From: Streptomyces sp. NRRL WC-3618
GTDB taxonomy: Bacteria > Actinomycetota > Actinomycetes > Streptomycetales > Streptomycetaceae
Assembly: GCF_001280005.1 (NCBI RefSeq)
Contig: NZ_LGDW01000046.1
Location: 1 to 21,445 of the forward strand
Length of the DNA: 21,445 nucleotides
Direction of reading: 5' to 3'
Shown: in pieces, positions 1 through 7,680 of the stretch
How positions within the stretch are numbered: the stretch's first letter is position 1
Layout: each line of letters opens with the position of its first letter
Translations under genes and position numbers: made by a program
The notes under the pieces: model-generated
The model's database searches: none
The model's input: only the letters and a program-made list of their open reading frames with translations
What the model was told of the DNA's origin: nothing

Positions 1-28
1 GGACCGTCCTGGTCATCACCTTGTTCAT
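1..28 (-). CDS. Possible 5' end of a leftward gene (truncated by window edge)
   Basis: Reading leftward, an ATG at 28 opens a frame of nine codons (MNKVMTRTV) before the window ends. A GGGGAC stretch lies about six bases before it and resembles a ribosome binding site, and a promoter-like pair lies further upstream (93-122). A second ATG at 16 is in the same frame. Nothing can be said about the product. The call rests only on the start context. Confidence 0.25.
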
Positions 29-337
29 GGAATGTCCCCGTTCTTGTCCTCGGGCCCGAGTGGATACCGGGCGGTAACTTTCTGTTGAGGATCTTGTACG
101 GGGAGTGACTAATTGATTGCAAGGAGCGAGGGGGTGTGGGTCGGGGGGCCGGTGGATTCACTTATCAGGGTGATTCCCGGAGGGTAAAGGCCTGGTGGGG
201 GCGGTGGCCGGGGTGAATTTCGTGGCGCGTGGTGGACGCTCGGAGGGGCGTGAGCGGGGACTCGAAAGGGGACGCCGCGACGTATCCTGAAGGTCGTCCC
301 GGGTCGTCGGAAACGCCTTCTACGAAAGCGGTCAGTC
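29..337. other. Intergenic region with an imperfect dyad
   Basis: No convincing gene lies here. Besides the leftward promoter candidate, the stretch holds an imperfect inverted repeat at 154-177 (GGATTCAC, eight bases, GTGATTCC; seven of eight positions pair) and a purine-rich run before the gene at 338. The region presumably carries divergent promoters for the genes at 28 and 338. A TATCCT at about 281-286 could be a -10 element for the rightward gene, but its -35 is unclear. Confidence 0.4.
93..122 (-). promoter_or_regulatory. Candidate leftward promoter
   Basis: On the minus strand TTGCAA (122-117), an 18-base spacer and TACAAG (98-93) resemble a -35/-10 pair of the housekeeping sigma factor. 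It would start transcription near 86 and read into the possible leftward gene at 28. Seen by eye only. Confidence 0.25.
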
Positions 338-853
338 ATGCGCGTCTACGTCCCCCTGACCCTCCAGGGCCTCGCCGAGGCGTACAAGACAGGCGAGTTG
401 GGGGCGGGGCCGTTCGTCGCGTACGCCGTCACGCCCGCGTTGCGCGAGTGGTACCTGTCCGACGACATCGAGGAACTGGAGTACGCGGCGCTGAACCGGG
501 CCGCGCTCGCGTCCCTGCGGCTGCTCGCGATGGACCCCGGGGTCGCGCGGCGCCGGGTGGTCGTCGCCGTCGATGTCGCGGACGGGGTGGCCGTGGCCGA
601 CCCCGACCGGGGCCTCGATCCGGTCGCGCTGGGCGAGGTCCGGGTCGGCGGGGCCGTGCCGTTGGGGAAGGCCGCTGCTGTGCACGTCGACTCCGAGGAG
701 GCGGAGAAGGACGTCACCGCGGCCGCTGCGGCGTTGGGGGCGGCCGATCAGGGCGACGACGACGCGCAGTTCACGGTGGACGGGGCCGAGGACCACGAGC
801 TGCTCTGGTACGCCACCCAGGAGATTCCGAACCTGGTGGGATTGTCGGACTGA
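338..853 (+). CDS. DUF6912-like conserved hypothetical protein
   Basis: This 171-residue acidic protein starts MRVYVPLTL and resembles the actinobacterial DUF6912 family, whose function is not known to me. It has no signal peptide or membrane segment. Residues of the type ALREWY and EELEYAAL suggest an alpha/beta fold with amphipathic helices. The C-terminal third has a run of acidic residues (GDDDAQF, EDHELLWY). No strong ribosome binding site precedes the ATG, but the family-typical N-terminus supports this start. It ends 31 bases before the HAD-like gene, and the two run in the same direction. Family recognition is from memory; the gene call itself is firm because of codon bias. Confidence 0.8.
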   Translation: MRVYVPLTLQGLAEAYKTGELGAGPFVAYAVTPALREWYLSDDIEELEYAALNRAALASLRLLAMDPGVARRRVVVAVDVADGVAVADPDRGLDPVALGEVRVGGAVPLGKAAAVHVDSEEAEKDVTAAAAALGAADQGDDDAQFTVDGAEDHELLWYATQEIPNLVGLSD

Positions 854-872
854 GCGGTGGGCGGGTTGGCTG

Positions 873-878
873 TACTTT
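873..878 (+). promoter_or_regulatory. Candidate -10 element for leaderless start at 885
   Basis: TACTTT fits the TANNNT pattern and ends six bases before the ATG at 885, so transcription would begin at or near the start codon. No good -35 hexamer is visible. The absence of a ribosome binding site before 885 agrees with a leaderless mRNA. Confidence 0.4.
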
Positions 879-884
879 CTTGGT

Positions 885-1550
885 ATGGGGAAGTACGGAG
901 TGGCGCACATCGTGTGGGACTGGAACGGGACGCTGTTTCACGACACCGATGCCGTCATAGGGGCGACGAACGCGGCGTTCGCCGAGCTGGGGCTGGCACC
1001 GATCACACTTGAGCAGTACAGGACGCTGTACTGCGTACCGGTACCGCGCTTCTACGAGCGGCTCCTCGGGCGACTGCCCACGGACGCCGAGTGGGCTGTC
1101 ATGGACGACATCTTCCACCAGTACTACGCGGAGCACCGGGTGGCGTGCGAGCTGGCCGTCGGTGCGCGGGAACTGCTGGCCGGGTGGCAGGCGGCCGGGC
1201 ACAGCCAGTCCATTCTGAGCATGTACGGGCATGCCGAACTCGTCCCGCTGGTCAGGGGATTCGGGATCGAGCCGCACTTCGTACGGGTCGACGGGCGGAC
1301 CGGGCCCTCCGGCGGCAGCAAGACCGAGCACATGGTGCGCCATCTCGAAGCGCTCACCGGTGTCGAGGCCGCCCGCACAGTGGTCATCGGGGACGCGGCC
1401 GACGACGCCGTCGCCGCCCTGCACGTGGGCGCGCGCGCCGTGCTCTACACCGGTGGCTCCCACGGCCGGGCCAGCCTCGAAGAGGTGGGCGTACCCGTCG
1501 TGGACAGCCTGGAGGAGGCCGTCGCGGAGGCCGCGCGGTGGGCCGCGTAG
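885..1550 (+). CDS. HAD-superfamily hydrolase-like protein (phosphoglycolate phosphatase-like)
   Basis: A 221-residue protein with the HAD order of motifs. Motif I is WDWNGTLFHD (nucleophile Asp12), a helical cap follows, then a SILSM segment as motif II, a Lys in GGSKTEH, and motif IV VIGDAADDA. These enzymes usually remove phosphate from small metabolites in the cytoplasm; the substrate here is unknown. Asp+2, the usual acid/base, is Asn14 (DWN in place of DxD), so ordinary phosphatase activity is uncertain. The open frame extends upstream inside the preceding gene. I chose ATG 885 because it gives a family-like N-terminus and has a -10-like hexamer just before it. A GTG at 900 is an alternative start. 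Confidence 0.82.
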   Translation: MGKYGVAHIVWDWNGTLFHDTDAVIGATNAAFAELGLAPITLEQYRTLYCVPVPRFYERLLGRLPTDAEWAVMDDIFHQYYAEHRVACELAVGARELLAGWQAAGHSQSILSMYGHAELVPLVRGFGIEPHFVRVDGRTGPSGGSKTEHMVRHLEALTGVEAARTVVIGDAADDAVAALHVGARAVLYTGGSHGRASLEEVGVPVVDSLEEAVAEAARWAA

Positions 1551-1687
1551 CGGCAGCGACACTCCCCGTCCGAGGCGTTTCAGGCGTGTTCTTTTCTCCC
1601 ACTGTGCAGAACGTCAAACTTCCCCGCCTTCTTTTGTACACAAATGGCTCATGACGTGGCCCCCGTGATGAGCGATAGCCTGGTGGC

Positions 1688-2086
1688 GTGATCAGCGCGA
1701 TACGTCGCGGGGACGCCTTCGTCCCTGCCCTGCGCCCGGAGTGCACGGACCACATCCGTGCCCGGGCGGCGATCGCTGGTCGGCGCGGGCGGGACGGAAC
1801 CCCGAGGGTTCCCAGGACGCCGTACGCATCCCACGGACCGGCGTCGGCGAGAGCAGCGTCACACTTCGTCGGGGTGCCGAGAACGGCTGATAATTCCCCG
1901 CGCTTCCTACCCTGCGGCATAGCGTCGAAACAGACCGGAGACCCCGCGTCGAGGCGTTGGACCGCAGGGGGAGTCGTACTTCCTTCTACGTCACGCAACG
2001 ACGCGCGACAGGAGTCAGAGGACAATGCAGACCAAGCTGGACGAAGCCAAGACCGAGCTGCTCGAAAGGGCCGCCCGGGTAGCTGA
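1688..2086 (+). CDS. Doubtful small ORF upstream of and overlapping gdh
   Basis: A 132-codon frame opens with GTG at 1688 (MISAIRRGDAF) and runs 62 bases into gdh in another frame. A TAGCCT hexamer ends six bases before the GTG, the same geometry as other leaderless candidates here. The product is Arg/Ala/Pro/Ser-rich, with no recognised domain or hydrophobic core, as expected of a random frame in GC-rich DNA. It could be a leader ORF affecting gdh or simply noise. I lean toward noise. Confidence 0.18.
   Translation: MISAIRRGDAFVPALRPECTDHIRARAAIAGRRGRDGTPRVPRTPYASHGPASARAASHFVGVPRTADNSPRFLPCGIASKQTGDPASRRWTAGGVVLPSTSRNDARQESEDNADQAGRSQDRAARKGRPGS
1889..1894 (+). promoter_or_regulatory. Candidate -10 element of gdh
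   Basis: GATAAT differs from TATAAT at one base. The best -35 partner at 18 bases spacing is the poor TTCGTC (1865-1870). Transcription would begin near 1901 and give a leader of about 125 bases that includes the inverted repeat at 1910-1969. Confidence 0.35.
1910..1969 (+). promoter_or_regulatory. Long-range stem in the gdh leader
   Basis: CCCTGCGG (1910-1917) pairs perfectly with CCGCAGGG (1962-1969), enclosing 44 bases that include two copies of GCGTCGA. It lies in the predicted 5' untranslated region of gdh and could be a structured RNA element. It matches no riboswitch class that I can recognise. Confidence 0.3.
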
Positions 2087-5000
2087 GAACAGCCCGGTCG
2101 GGGGGCACCTACCGACTGGGACGACACGCGAGACCACGCCCGGTCAGAACCCCGGCACGCCGGACCACGGCACCGTGCTCGCGTTCCTCCAGCGCTACTA
2201 CCTGCACACAGCCCCGGAGGACCTCGCCGGCCGCGACCCGGTGGACGTCTTCGGCGCCGCCTTCTCGCACTACCGGCTGGGCGAGACCCGTCCGCAGGGC
2301 ACGGCGAGCGTGCGGGTGCACACCCCGACCGTCGAGGAGAACGGCTGGACGTGCAGCCACTCGGTGGTCGAGGTCGTGACGGACGACATGCCCTTCCTCG
2401 TCGACTCGGTCACCAACGAACTGTCCCGGCAGGGGCGCGGCATCCATCTCGTCGTCCATCCGCAGTTCGTCGTACGACGGGATCTGACCGGCCGCCTCAT
2501 CGAGGTACTGCCCGACCGGGACACCGGAAGTGCGGCCCTGGGGGGCGCCGACCTGCCGCACGACGCGCACGTCGAGTCGTGGATCCACGTCGAGATCGAC
2601 CGAGAGTCCGACCGCGCCGATCTGAAGCAGATCACCAGCGACCTGCTGCGCGTGCTGTCCGACACCCGTGAGGCCGTCGAGGACTGGGACAAGATGCGCG
2701 ACGCCGCGCTGCGCATCGCCGACGAGCTCCCCAAGGAGCCGACCGCCAACGACCTGGTCGACCAGGACGTCGAGGAGGCGCGCGAACTGCTGCGCTGGCT
2801 CGCGCAGGACCACTTCACCTTCCTCGGCTACCGCGAGTACGAGCTGCGCGAGGACGACTCGCTGGCCGCCGTGCCGGGGACCGGCCTCGGCATTCTGCGT
2901 GCCGATCCGCTCCACTCCGAGGACGAGGGCCATCCGGTCAGCCCGTCCTTCGAACGGCTGCCCGCCGACGCCCGGGCCAAGGCCCGCGAGCACAAGCTCC
3001 TCGTGCTGACGAAGGCCAACAGCCGCGCCACCGTCCACCGGCCGTCGTATCTCGACTACGTCGGCGTGAAGAAGTTCGACAAGAACGGTGACGTCGTCGG
3101 TGAGCGGCGCTTCCTCGGGCTGTTCTCCTCCGCCGCGTACACGGAGTCCGTGCGCCGGGTGCCCGTTGTCAGGCGCAAGGTCGACGAGGTGCTGCGATCC
3201 GCCGGGTTCTCGCCTGACAGCCACGACGGGCGCGATCTCCTCCAGATCATGGAGACCTACCCGCGCGACGAGATCTTCCAGACGCCGCCGGACGAACTGC
3301 GGTCGATCGTCACCTCGGTCCTCTACCTCCAGGAACGGCGCCGGCTGCGCCTCTACCTCCGCCAGGACGAGTACGGGCGCTACTACTCCGCCCTCGTCTA
3401 CCTGCCCCGCGACCGGTACACCACCGGCGTACGGCTGCGGATCATCGACATCCTGAAGGAGGAACTCGGCGGTACCAGCGTCGACTTCACCGCCTGGAAC
3501 ACCGAGTCCATCCTGTCGCGGCTGCACTTCGTCGTCCGGGTCCCGCAGGGCACCGAACTGCCCGAGCTGTCCGACCAGGACAAGGACCGCATCGAGGCGC
3601 GGCTCGTCGAGGCCGCCCGGTCCTGGGCCGACGCCTTCGCCGAGGCGCTGGGCGCCGAGTGCGGCGAGGAGCGCGCCGCCGAACTGATGCGCCGGTACGG
3701 CAACGCCTTCCCCGAGGGCTACAAGGCCGATCACACTCCGCGCGCCGCCGTCGCCGACCTTGTCCACCTCGAGAAGCTGGGCGTCGGCACGAACTTCGCG
3801 CTGAGCCTCTACGAGCCGGTGAACGCGGCGCCCGGTGAGCGCCGCTTCAAGATCTACCGCACCGGCGAGTCCGTCTCGCTGTCCTCTGTGCTCCCCGTCC
3901 TCAACCGGCTCGGCGTCGAGGTGATCGACGAGCGGCCGTACGAGCTGCGCTGCTCGGACCGCAGCGCCGCCTGGGTCTACGACTTCGGGCTCAGGCTGCC
4001 CAAGTCGCTGAGCAGCGGCGACTATCTCGGGGACGACGGCCGCGAGCGGTTCCAGGAGGCTTTCTCGGCCACCTGGACCGGGCAGGCCGAGAACGACGGC
4101 TTCAACGCGCTGGTGCTGAGCGCGGGCCTCGACTGGCGTCAGGCGCTGGTGCTGCGGGCGTACGCCAAGTACCTGCGGCAGGCCGGATCCACGTTCAGCC
4201 AGGACTACATGGAGGACACCCTCCGCAACAACGTCCACACCACCCGGCTGCTCGTATCCCTGTTCGAGGCGCGGATGTCGCCGGAGCGGCAGCGGGCGGG
4301 CCTCGAGCTGACCGACGCCCTCATGGAGGAGCTGGACGCGGCCCTCGACCAGGTGGCCTCCCTCGACGAGGACCGCATCCTGCGGTCCTTCCTCACCGTC
4401 ATCAAGGCGACCCTCCGGACGAACTTCTACCAGCGCGGCGCGAGCGGCAAGCCGCACGACTACGTCTCCATGAAGTTCGACCCGCAGGCCATCCCGGACC
4501 TGCCGGCACCGCGTCCGGCGTACGAGATCTGGGTGTACTCGCCGAAGGTGGAAGGCGTCCACCTGCGGTTCGGGAAGGTCGCGCGCGGCGGGCTGCGCTG
4601 GTCGGACCGGCGGGAGGACTTCCGTACCGAGATCCTCGGGCTGGTCAAGGCGCAGATGGTGAAGAACACCGTCATCGTGCCGGTCGGCGCCAAGGGCGGC
4701 TTCGTCGCCAAGCAGCTGCCGGATCCGGGTGTGGACCGGGACGCGTGGCTCGCCGAGGGGATCAGGAGCTACAAGACGTTCATCTCGGCGCTCCTCGACA
4801 TCACCGACAACCTGGTGGCCGGCGAGGTCGTGCCGCCCGCCGACGTCGTACGGCACGACGGGGACGACACGTATCTCGTCGTCGCCGCCGACAAGGGCAC
4901 AGCGACCTTCTCGGACATCGCCAACGAGGTCGCCCAGTCGTACGACTTCTGGCTCGGGGACGCCTTCGCGTCGGGCGGCTCGGCCGGATACGACCACAAG

Positions 5001-6995
5001 GGCATGGGCATCACCGCGCGCGGCGCCTGGGAGTCCGTCAAGCGGCACTTCCGTGAGCTGGGCGTCGACACCCAGAGCGAGGACTTCACCGTCGTCGGCG
5101 TCGGTGACATGAGTGGCGACGTGTTCGGCAACGGGATGCTGCTGAGCGAGCACATCCGGCTCGTCGCCGCCTTCGACCACCGGCACATCTTCATCGACCC
5201 GAAGCCCGACGCGGCCACGTCGTACGCCGAGCGGCGGCGCCTGTTCGAGCTGCCGAGGTCCAGCTGGGCGGAGTACGACAGCCAGTTGATCTCCGCCGGG
5301 GGCGGCATCTTCCCCCGCAGCGCCAAGGCCATTCCGGTCAACTCGCACATCCGCGAGGCGCTCGGCATCGAGGGCGCGGTCACCAAGATGACCCCGGCCG
5401 ACCTGATGAAGGCGATCCTCCAGGCGCCGGTCGACCTGCTGTGGAACGGCGGCATCGGCACGTACGTCAAGTCGAGCACGGAGTCGCACGCCGACGTCGG
5501 TGACAAGGCCAACGACGCCATCCGCGTCGACGGCGGAGACCTGCGCGTCAAGGTCGTCGGTGAGGGCGGCAACCTCGGGCTCACCCAGCTCGGGCGGATC
5601 GAGTTCGCGCAGCGCGGCGGGAAGATCAACACCGACGCCATCGACAACAGCGCGGGCGTGGACACCTCCGACCACGAGGTGAACATCAAGATCCTGCTCA
5701 ACTCCCTTGTCACCGAAGGTGACATGACCGTCAAGCAGCGCAACAAGCTGCTCGCCCAGATGACCGACGAGGTCGGCGGGCTCGTCCTGCGCAACAACTA
5801 CGCGCAGAACACGGCCATCGCCAACGCCCTCGCCCAGTCCAAGGACATGCTCCACGCCCAGCAGCGCTTCATGCGCCACCTGGTGCGGGAAGGCCATCTG
5901 GACCGCGCGATCGAGTTCCTCCCGACCGACCGGCAGATCCGCGAACGTCTCAACGCCGGGCAGGGACTGACCGGTCCGGAGACGGCCGTGCTCCTCGCGT
6001 ACACGAAGATCACGGTCGCGGACGAGCTTCTGCGCACTTCGCTGCCCGAAGACCCGTATCTGCGCCGCCTGTTGGACGCCTACTTCCCGAGCGCGCTGCG
6101 CAAGAAGTTCCCCGAGCAGATCGACGGGCACGCGCTGCGCCGCGAGATCATCACGACCGTACTCGTCAACGACACGGTCAACACGGGCGGTACGAGCTTC
6201 CTGCACCGGCTGCGTGAGGAGACCGGCGCCTCGCTGGAGGAAGTGGTGCGGGCGCAGACCGCCGCTCGCGCGATCTTCAACTCCAGCGCAGTGTGGGACG
6301 AGGTCGAGGCGCTGGACAACACCGTCGAGGCCGCCGTCCAGACCAGGATCCGGCTGCACTCGCGGCGACTTGTCGAGCGTGGCACGCGCTGGCTGCTCAA
6401 CAACCGGCCGCAGCCGGTGCAACTCACGGAGACCGTCGAGTTCTTCGGCGAGCGCGTCAGCCAGGTCTGGTCTCAGCTGGCCAAGTTGCTGAGCGGCGCG
6501 GATCTGGAGTGGTACCAGAAGATCTACGACGAGCTGACGGGCGCCGGAGTCCCCGACGAGCTCGCCACCCGGGTCGCGGGCTTCTCGTCCGCCTTCCCGA
6601 CGCTGGACATCGTCTCGGTCGCCGACCGGATGGGCCGCGACCCGATGGACGTCGCCGAGGTCTACTACGACCTCGCCGACCGCCTCCACATCACCCAGCT
6701 CATGGACCGCATCATCGAGCTGCCGCGCGCCGACCGCTGGCAGTCCATGGCCCGCGCCTCCATCCGCGAGGACCTGTACGCGGCCCACGCGTCCCTCACG
6801 GCGGACATCCTCGCGGCCGGCAGCGGCTCGTCGACGCCCGAGCAGCGCTTCAAGGCGTGGGAGGAGAAGAACGCCGCACTCCTGGGCCGGGCGCGCACCA
6901 CCCTGGACGAGATCCAGAGCTCGGACGCCTTCGACCTGGCGAACCTGTCGGTCGCCATGCGGACGATGCGGACACTGCTGCGGAGCCATTCGTAG
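2025..6995 (+). CDS. gdh: NAD-dependent glutamate dehydrogenase, large (~180 kDa) class
   Basis: This 1656-residue protein belongs to the large NAD-specific glutamate dehydrogenase class known from Streptomyces clavuligerus and Mycobacterium. It oxidatively deaminates glutamate to 2-oxoglutarate and ammonia with NAD, a catabolic, cytoplasmic role. The N-terminal half carries the regulatory ACT-like regions of this class (for example around residues 440-480, rich in LRLYLRQ and DRYTTGVRLR). The catalytic core contains KVARGGLRWSDR (851-862), VGAKGGF with Lys890, and VVGVGDMSGDVFGNGM near 1023-1038 in the NAD-binding part. A long helical C-terminal domain follows. Length matches the family. ATG 2025 has GAGGA-type sequence just upstream. 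The gene stands alone between its own leader and a strong terminator, so it is probably monocistronic. Confidence 0.97.
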   Translation: MQTKLDEAKTELLERAARVAENSPVGGHLPTGTTRETTPGQNPGTPDHGTVLAFLQRYYLHTAPEDLAGRDPVDVFGAAFSHYRLGETRPQGTASVRVHTPTVEENGWTCSHSVVEVVTDDMPFLVDSVTNELSRQGRGIHLVVHPQFVVRRDLTGRLIEVLPDRDTGSAALGGADLPHDAHVESWIHVEIDRESDRADLKQITSDLLRVLSDTREAVEDWDKMRDAALRIADELPKEPTANDLVDQDVEEARELLRWLAQDHFTFLGYREYELREDDSLAAVPGTGLGILRADPLHSEDEGHPVSPSFERLPADARAKAREHKLLVLTKANSRATVHRPSYLDYVGVKKFDKNGDVVGERRFLGLFSSAAYTESVRRVPVVRRKVDEVLRSAGFSPDSHDGRDLLQIMETYPRDEIFQTPPDELRSIVTSVLYLQERRRLRLYLRQDEYGRYYSALVYLPRDRYTTGVRLRIIDILKEELGGTSVDFTAWNTESILSRLHFVVRVPQGTELPELSDQDKDRIEARLVEAARSWADAFAEALGAECGEERAAELMRRYGNAFPEGYKADHTPRAAVADLVHLEKLGVGTNFALSLYEPVNAAPGERRFKIYRTGESVSLSSVLPVLNRLGVEVIDERPYELRCSDRSAAWVYDFGLRLPKSLSSGDYLGDDGRERFQEAFSATWTGQAENDGFNALVLSAGLDWRQALVLRAYAKYLRQAGSTFSQDYMEDTLRNNVHTTRLLVSLFEARMSPERQRAGLELTDALMEELDAALDQVASLDEDRILRSFLTVIKATLRTNFYQRGASGKPHDYVSMKFDPQAIPDLPAPRPAYEIWVYSPKVEGVHLRFGKVARGGLRWSDRREDFRTEILGLVKAQMVKNTVIVPVGAKGGFVAKQLPDPGVDRDAWLAEGIRSYKTFISALLDITDNLVAGEVVPPADVVRHDGDDTYLVVAADKGTATFSDIANEVAQSYDFWLGDAFASGGSAGYDHKGMGITARGAWESVKRHFRELGVDTQSEDFTVVGVGDMSGDVFGNGMLLSEHIRLVAAFDHRHIFIDPKPDAATSYAERRRLFELPRSSWAEYDSQLISAGGGIFPRSAKAIPVNSHIREALGIEGAVTKMTPADLMKAILQAPVDLLWNGGIGTYVKSSTESHADVGDKANDAIRVDGGDLRVKVVGEGGNLGLTQLGRIEFAQRGGKINTDAIDNSAGVDTSDHEVNIKILLNSLVTEGDMTVKQRNKLLAQMTDEVGGLVLRNNYAQNTAIANALAQSKDMLHAQQRFMRHLVREGHLDRAIEFLPTDRQIRERLNAGQGLTGPETAVLLAYTKITVADELLRTSLPEDPYLRRLLDAYFPSALRKKFPEQIDGHALRREIITTVLVNDTVNTGGTSFLHRLREETGASLEEVVRAQTAARAIFNSSAVWDEVEALDNTVEAAVQTRIRLHSRRLVERGTRWLLNNRPQPVQLTETVEFFGERVSQVWSQLAKLLSGADLEWYQKIYDELTGAGVPDELATRVAGFSSAFPTLDIVSVADRMGRDPMDVAEVYYDLADRLHITQLMDRIIELPRADRWQSMARASIREDLYAAHASLTADILAAGSGSSTPEQRFKAWEEKNAALLGRARTTLDEIQSSDAFDLANLSVAMRTMRTLLRSHS

Positions 6996-7011
6996 CCGGT
7001 ACGCGCACAGG

Positions 7012-7051
7012 GGCGCCCCGAGCCGTCATGGCTCGGGGCGCCTCCGTTTTT
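7012..7051 (+). terminator. Intrinsic terminator of gdh
   Basis: Arms GGCGCCCCGAGCC (7012-7024) and GGCTCGGGGCGCC (7030-7042) form a perfect 13-bp stem with a five-base loop, followed shortly by TTTTT (7047-7051). It begins 16 bases after the gdh stop. Confidence 0.92.
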
Positions 7052-7117
7052 CTTGACAACTGTTAGAGCAAAGCAGACGGGGAATTTACCGTTTCCTGCT
7101 AGACCGGGTGCCTCGGA

Positions 7118-7123
7118 TAAAGT
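7118..7123 (+). promoter_or_regulatory. Candidate -10 element for leaderless start at 7131
   Basis: TAAAGT ends seven bases before GTG 7131, which would place transcription start at or next to the start codon. A perfect TTGACA at 7053-7058 lies too far upstream to pair with it. Confidence 0.4.
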
Positions 7124-7130
7124 CGCGGGC

Positions 7131-7574
7131 GTGAGTGTGAATGTCTCCGAGAACCGGCTGTCCGTTCCTGTCCGGTCGGTACGGCGCATAATTCTTGAAG
7201 CAGTGAAATTCGGCGCCGTCGGCGGCAGTGGCGTGCTCGTGAACTTCGTGGTCTTCAACCTGCTGTTGCACGGCCTGGGTTGGCGGGCGATGACCGCAAC
7301 GGTCCTCGCCAGCCTCATCGCCATGGGCACGAACTTTCTGGGCTTCCGCTATTTCACGTACCGGGACAGGGCCTCACGTACCCGGCAGCAGATCGTGCTG
7401 TTCTTCGCGTTCAGTGCGATCGGTATCGCCATGGAAAGCGGGCTGTTCTATGTCGGTTATCACGGGCTGGGATTGCATGGTCCGGTCGAGTCGAATGAGG
7501 TGAAGGGCGTCTCGATCGTCCTCGCGTCCGCGTTCCGCTTCCTCGTCTACCGGACGTGGGTGTTCCGGCACTGA
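7131..7574 (+). CDS. GtrA-like membrane protein
   Basis: A 147-residue protein with four predicted membrane helices (about 24-46, 52-73, 87-109, 126-142) and the paired GtrA-type motifs NFLGFRYFTY and FRFLVYRTWVF, each closing a two-helix unit. GtrA-family proteins are thought to help move polyprenyl-phosphate-linked sugars across the membrane for surface glycan decoration. That fits the glycan genes downstream but is not shown here. The frame opens at a TTG at 7053, but that TTG is part of a TTGACA right after the gdh terminator. I prefer GTG 7131, which has a -10-like TAAAGT just before it and gives a short basic N-terminus. GTG 7137 is also possible. Confidence 0.85.
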   Translation: MSVNVSENRLSVPVRSVRRIILEAVKFGAVGGSGVLVNFVVFNLLLHGLGWRAMTATVLASLIAMGTNFLGFRYFTYRDRASRTRQQIVLFFAFSAIGIAMESGLFYVGYHGLGLHGPVESNEVKGVSIVLASAFRFLVYRTWVFRH

Positions 7575-7595
7575 AACGCTCCGCTGGGGGCGTTT
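7574..7595. terminator. Hairpin at the end of the GtrA gene
   Basis: AAACGC (7574-7579) and GCGTTT (7590-7595) form a perfect six-bp stem with a ten-base loop, overlapping the stop codon of the GtrA-like gene. There is no long T-run, so termination strength is uncertain. Confidence 0.4.
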
Positions 7596-7602
7596 GGTGA
7601 TG

Positions 7603-7658
7603 AACCTGCGGGCCGGTGGGGGCTGGTCGCGCAGTTCCCCGCGCCCCTTTGGGCGCGG
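7603..7658. repeat. Dispersed Streptomyces-type intergenic repeat with terminal hairpin
   Basis: The stretch containing GGGGGCTGGTCGCGCAGTTC followed by CCCGCGCCCC closely resembles a repeat I recognise from the ends of many Streptomyces genes. Its right end forms a perfect eight-bp hairpin, CCGCGCCC (7639-7646) and GGGCGCGG (7651-7658), with loop CTTT. It sits between two convergent genes (GtrA-like and exporter ATPase) and may terminate both. No second copy was seen in this window. Confidence 0.6.
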
Positions 7659-7680
7659 TGGCGTAACAGGTCGGCAGGCT

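Larger units (their letters stand above)
1551..2024. other. Intergenic / leader region of glutamate dehydrogenase
   Basis: This 474-base gap contains a pyrimidine-rich, lower-GC stretch (about 1590-1650), a possible leaderless small ORF from 1688, a -10-like GATAAT at 1889-1894, and a long-range inverted repeat at 1910-1969. Two AGGAG/GAGGA stretches (2010-2023) precede the ATG at 2025. No terminator hairpin with a T-run was seen directly after the HAD-like gene. Confidence 0.5.

Noticed and set aside
229..960. A 243-codon frame overlapping the DUF6912-like gene
   Set aside because: Arg/Gly-rich shadow in another frame of a gene with good codon bias.
2109..6989. A 1626-codon open frame antisense to gdh
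   Set aside because: It mirrors gdh in very GC-rich DNA, where stops are rare in the antisense frame. The product is Arg/Val/Gly/Asp-rich without domains, while the sense strand encodes an unmistakable enzyme.
7053..7130. Longer N-terminus for the GtrA-like gene from a TTG at 7053
   Set aside because: The TTG is two bases after the gdh terminator T-run and is part of a TTGACA. The extra 26 residues do not resemble a GtrA N-terminus, and a -10-like element lies inside this stretch.
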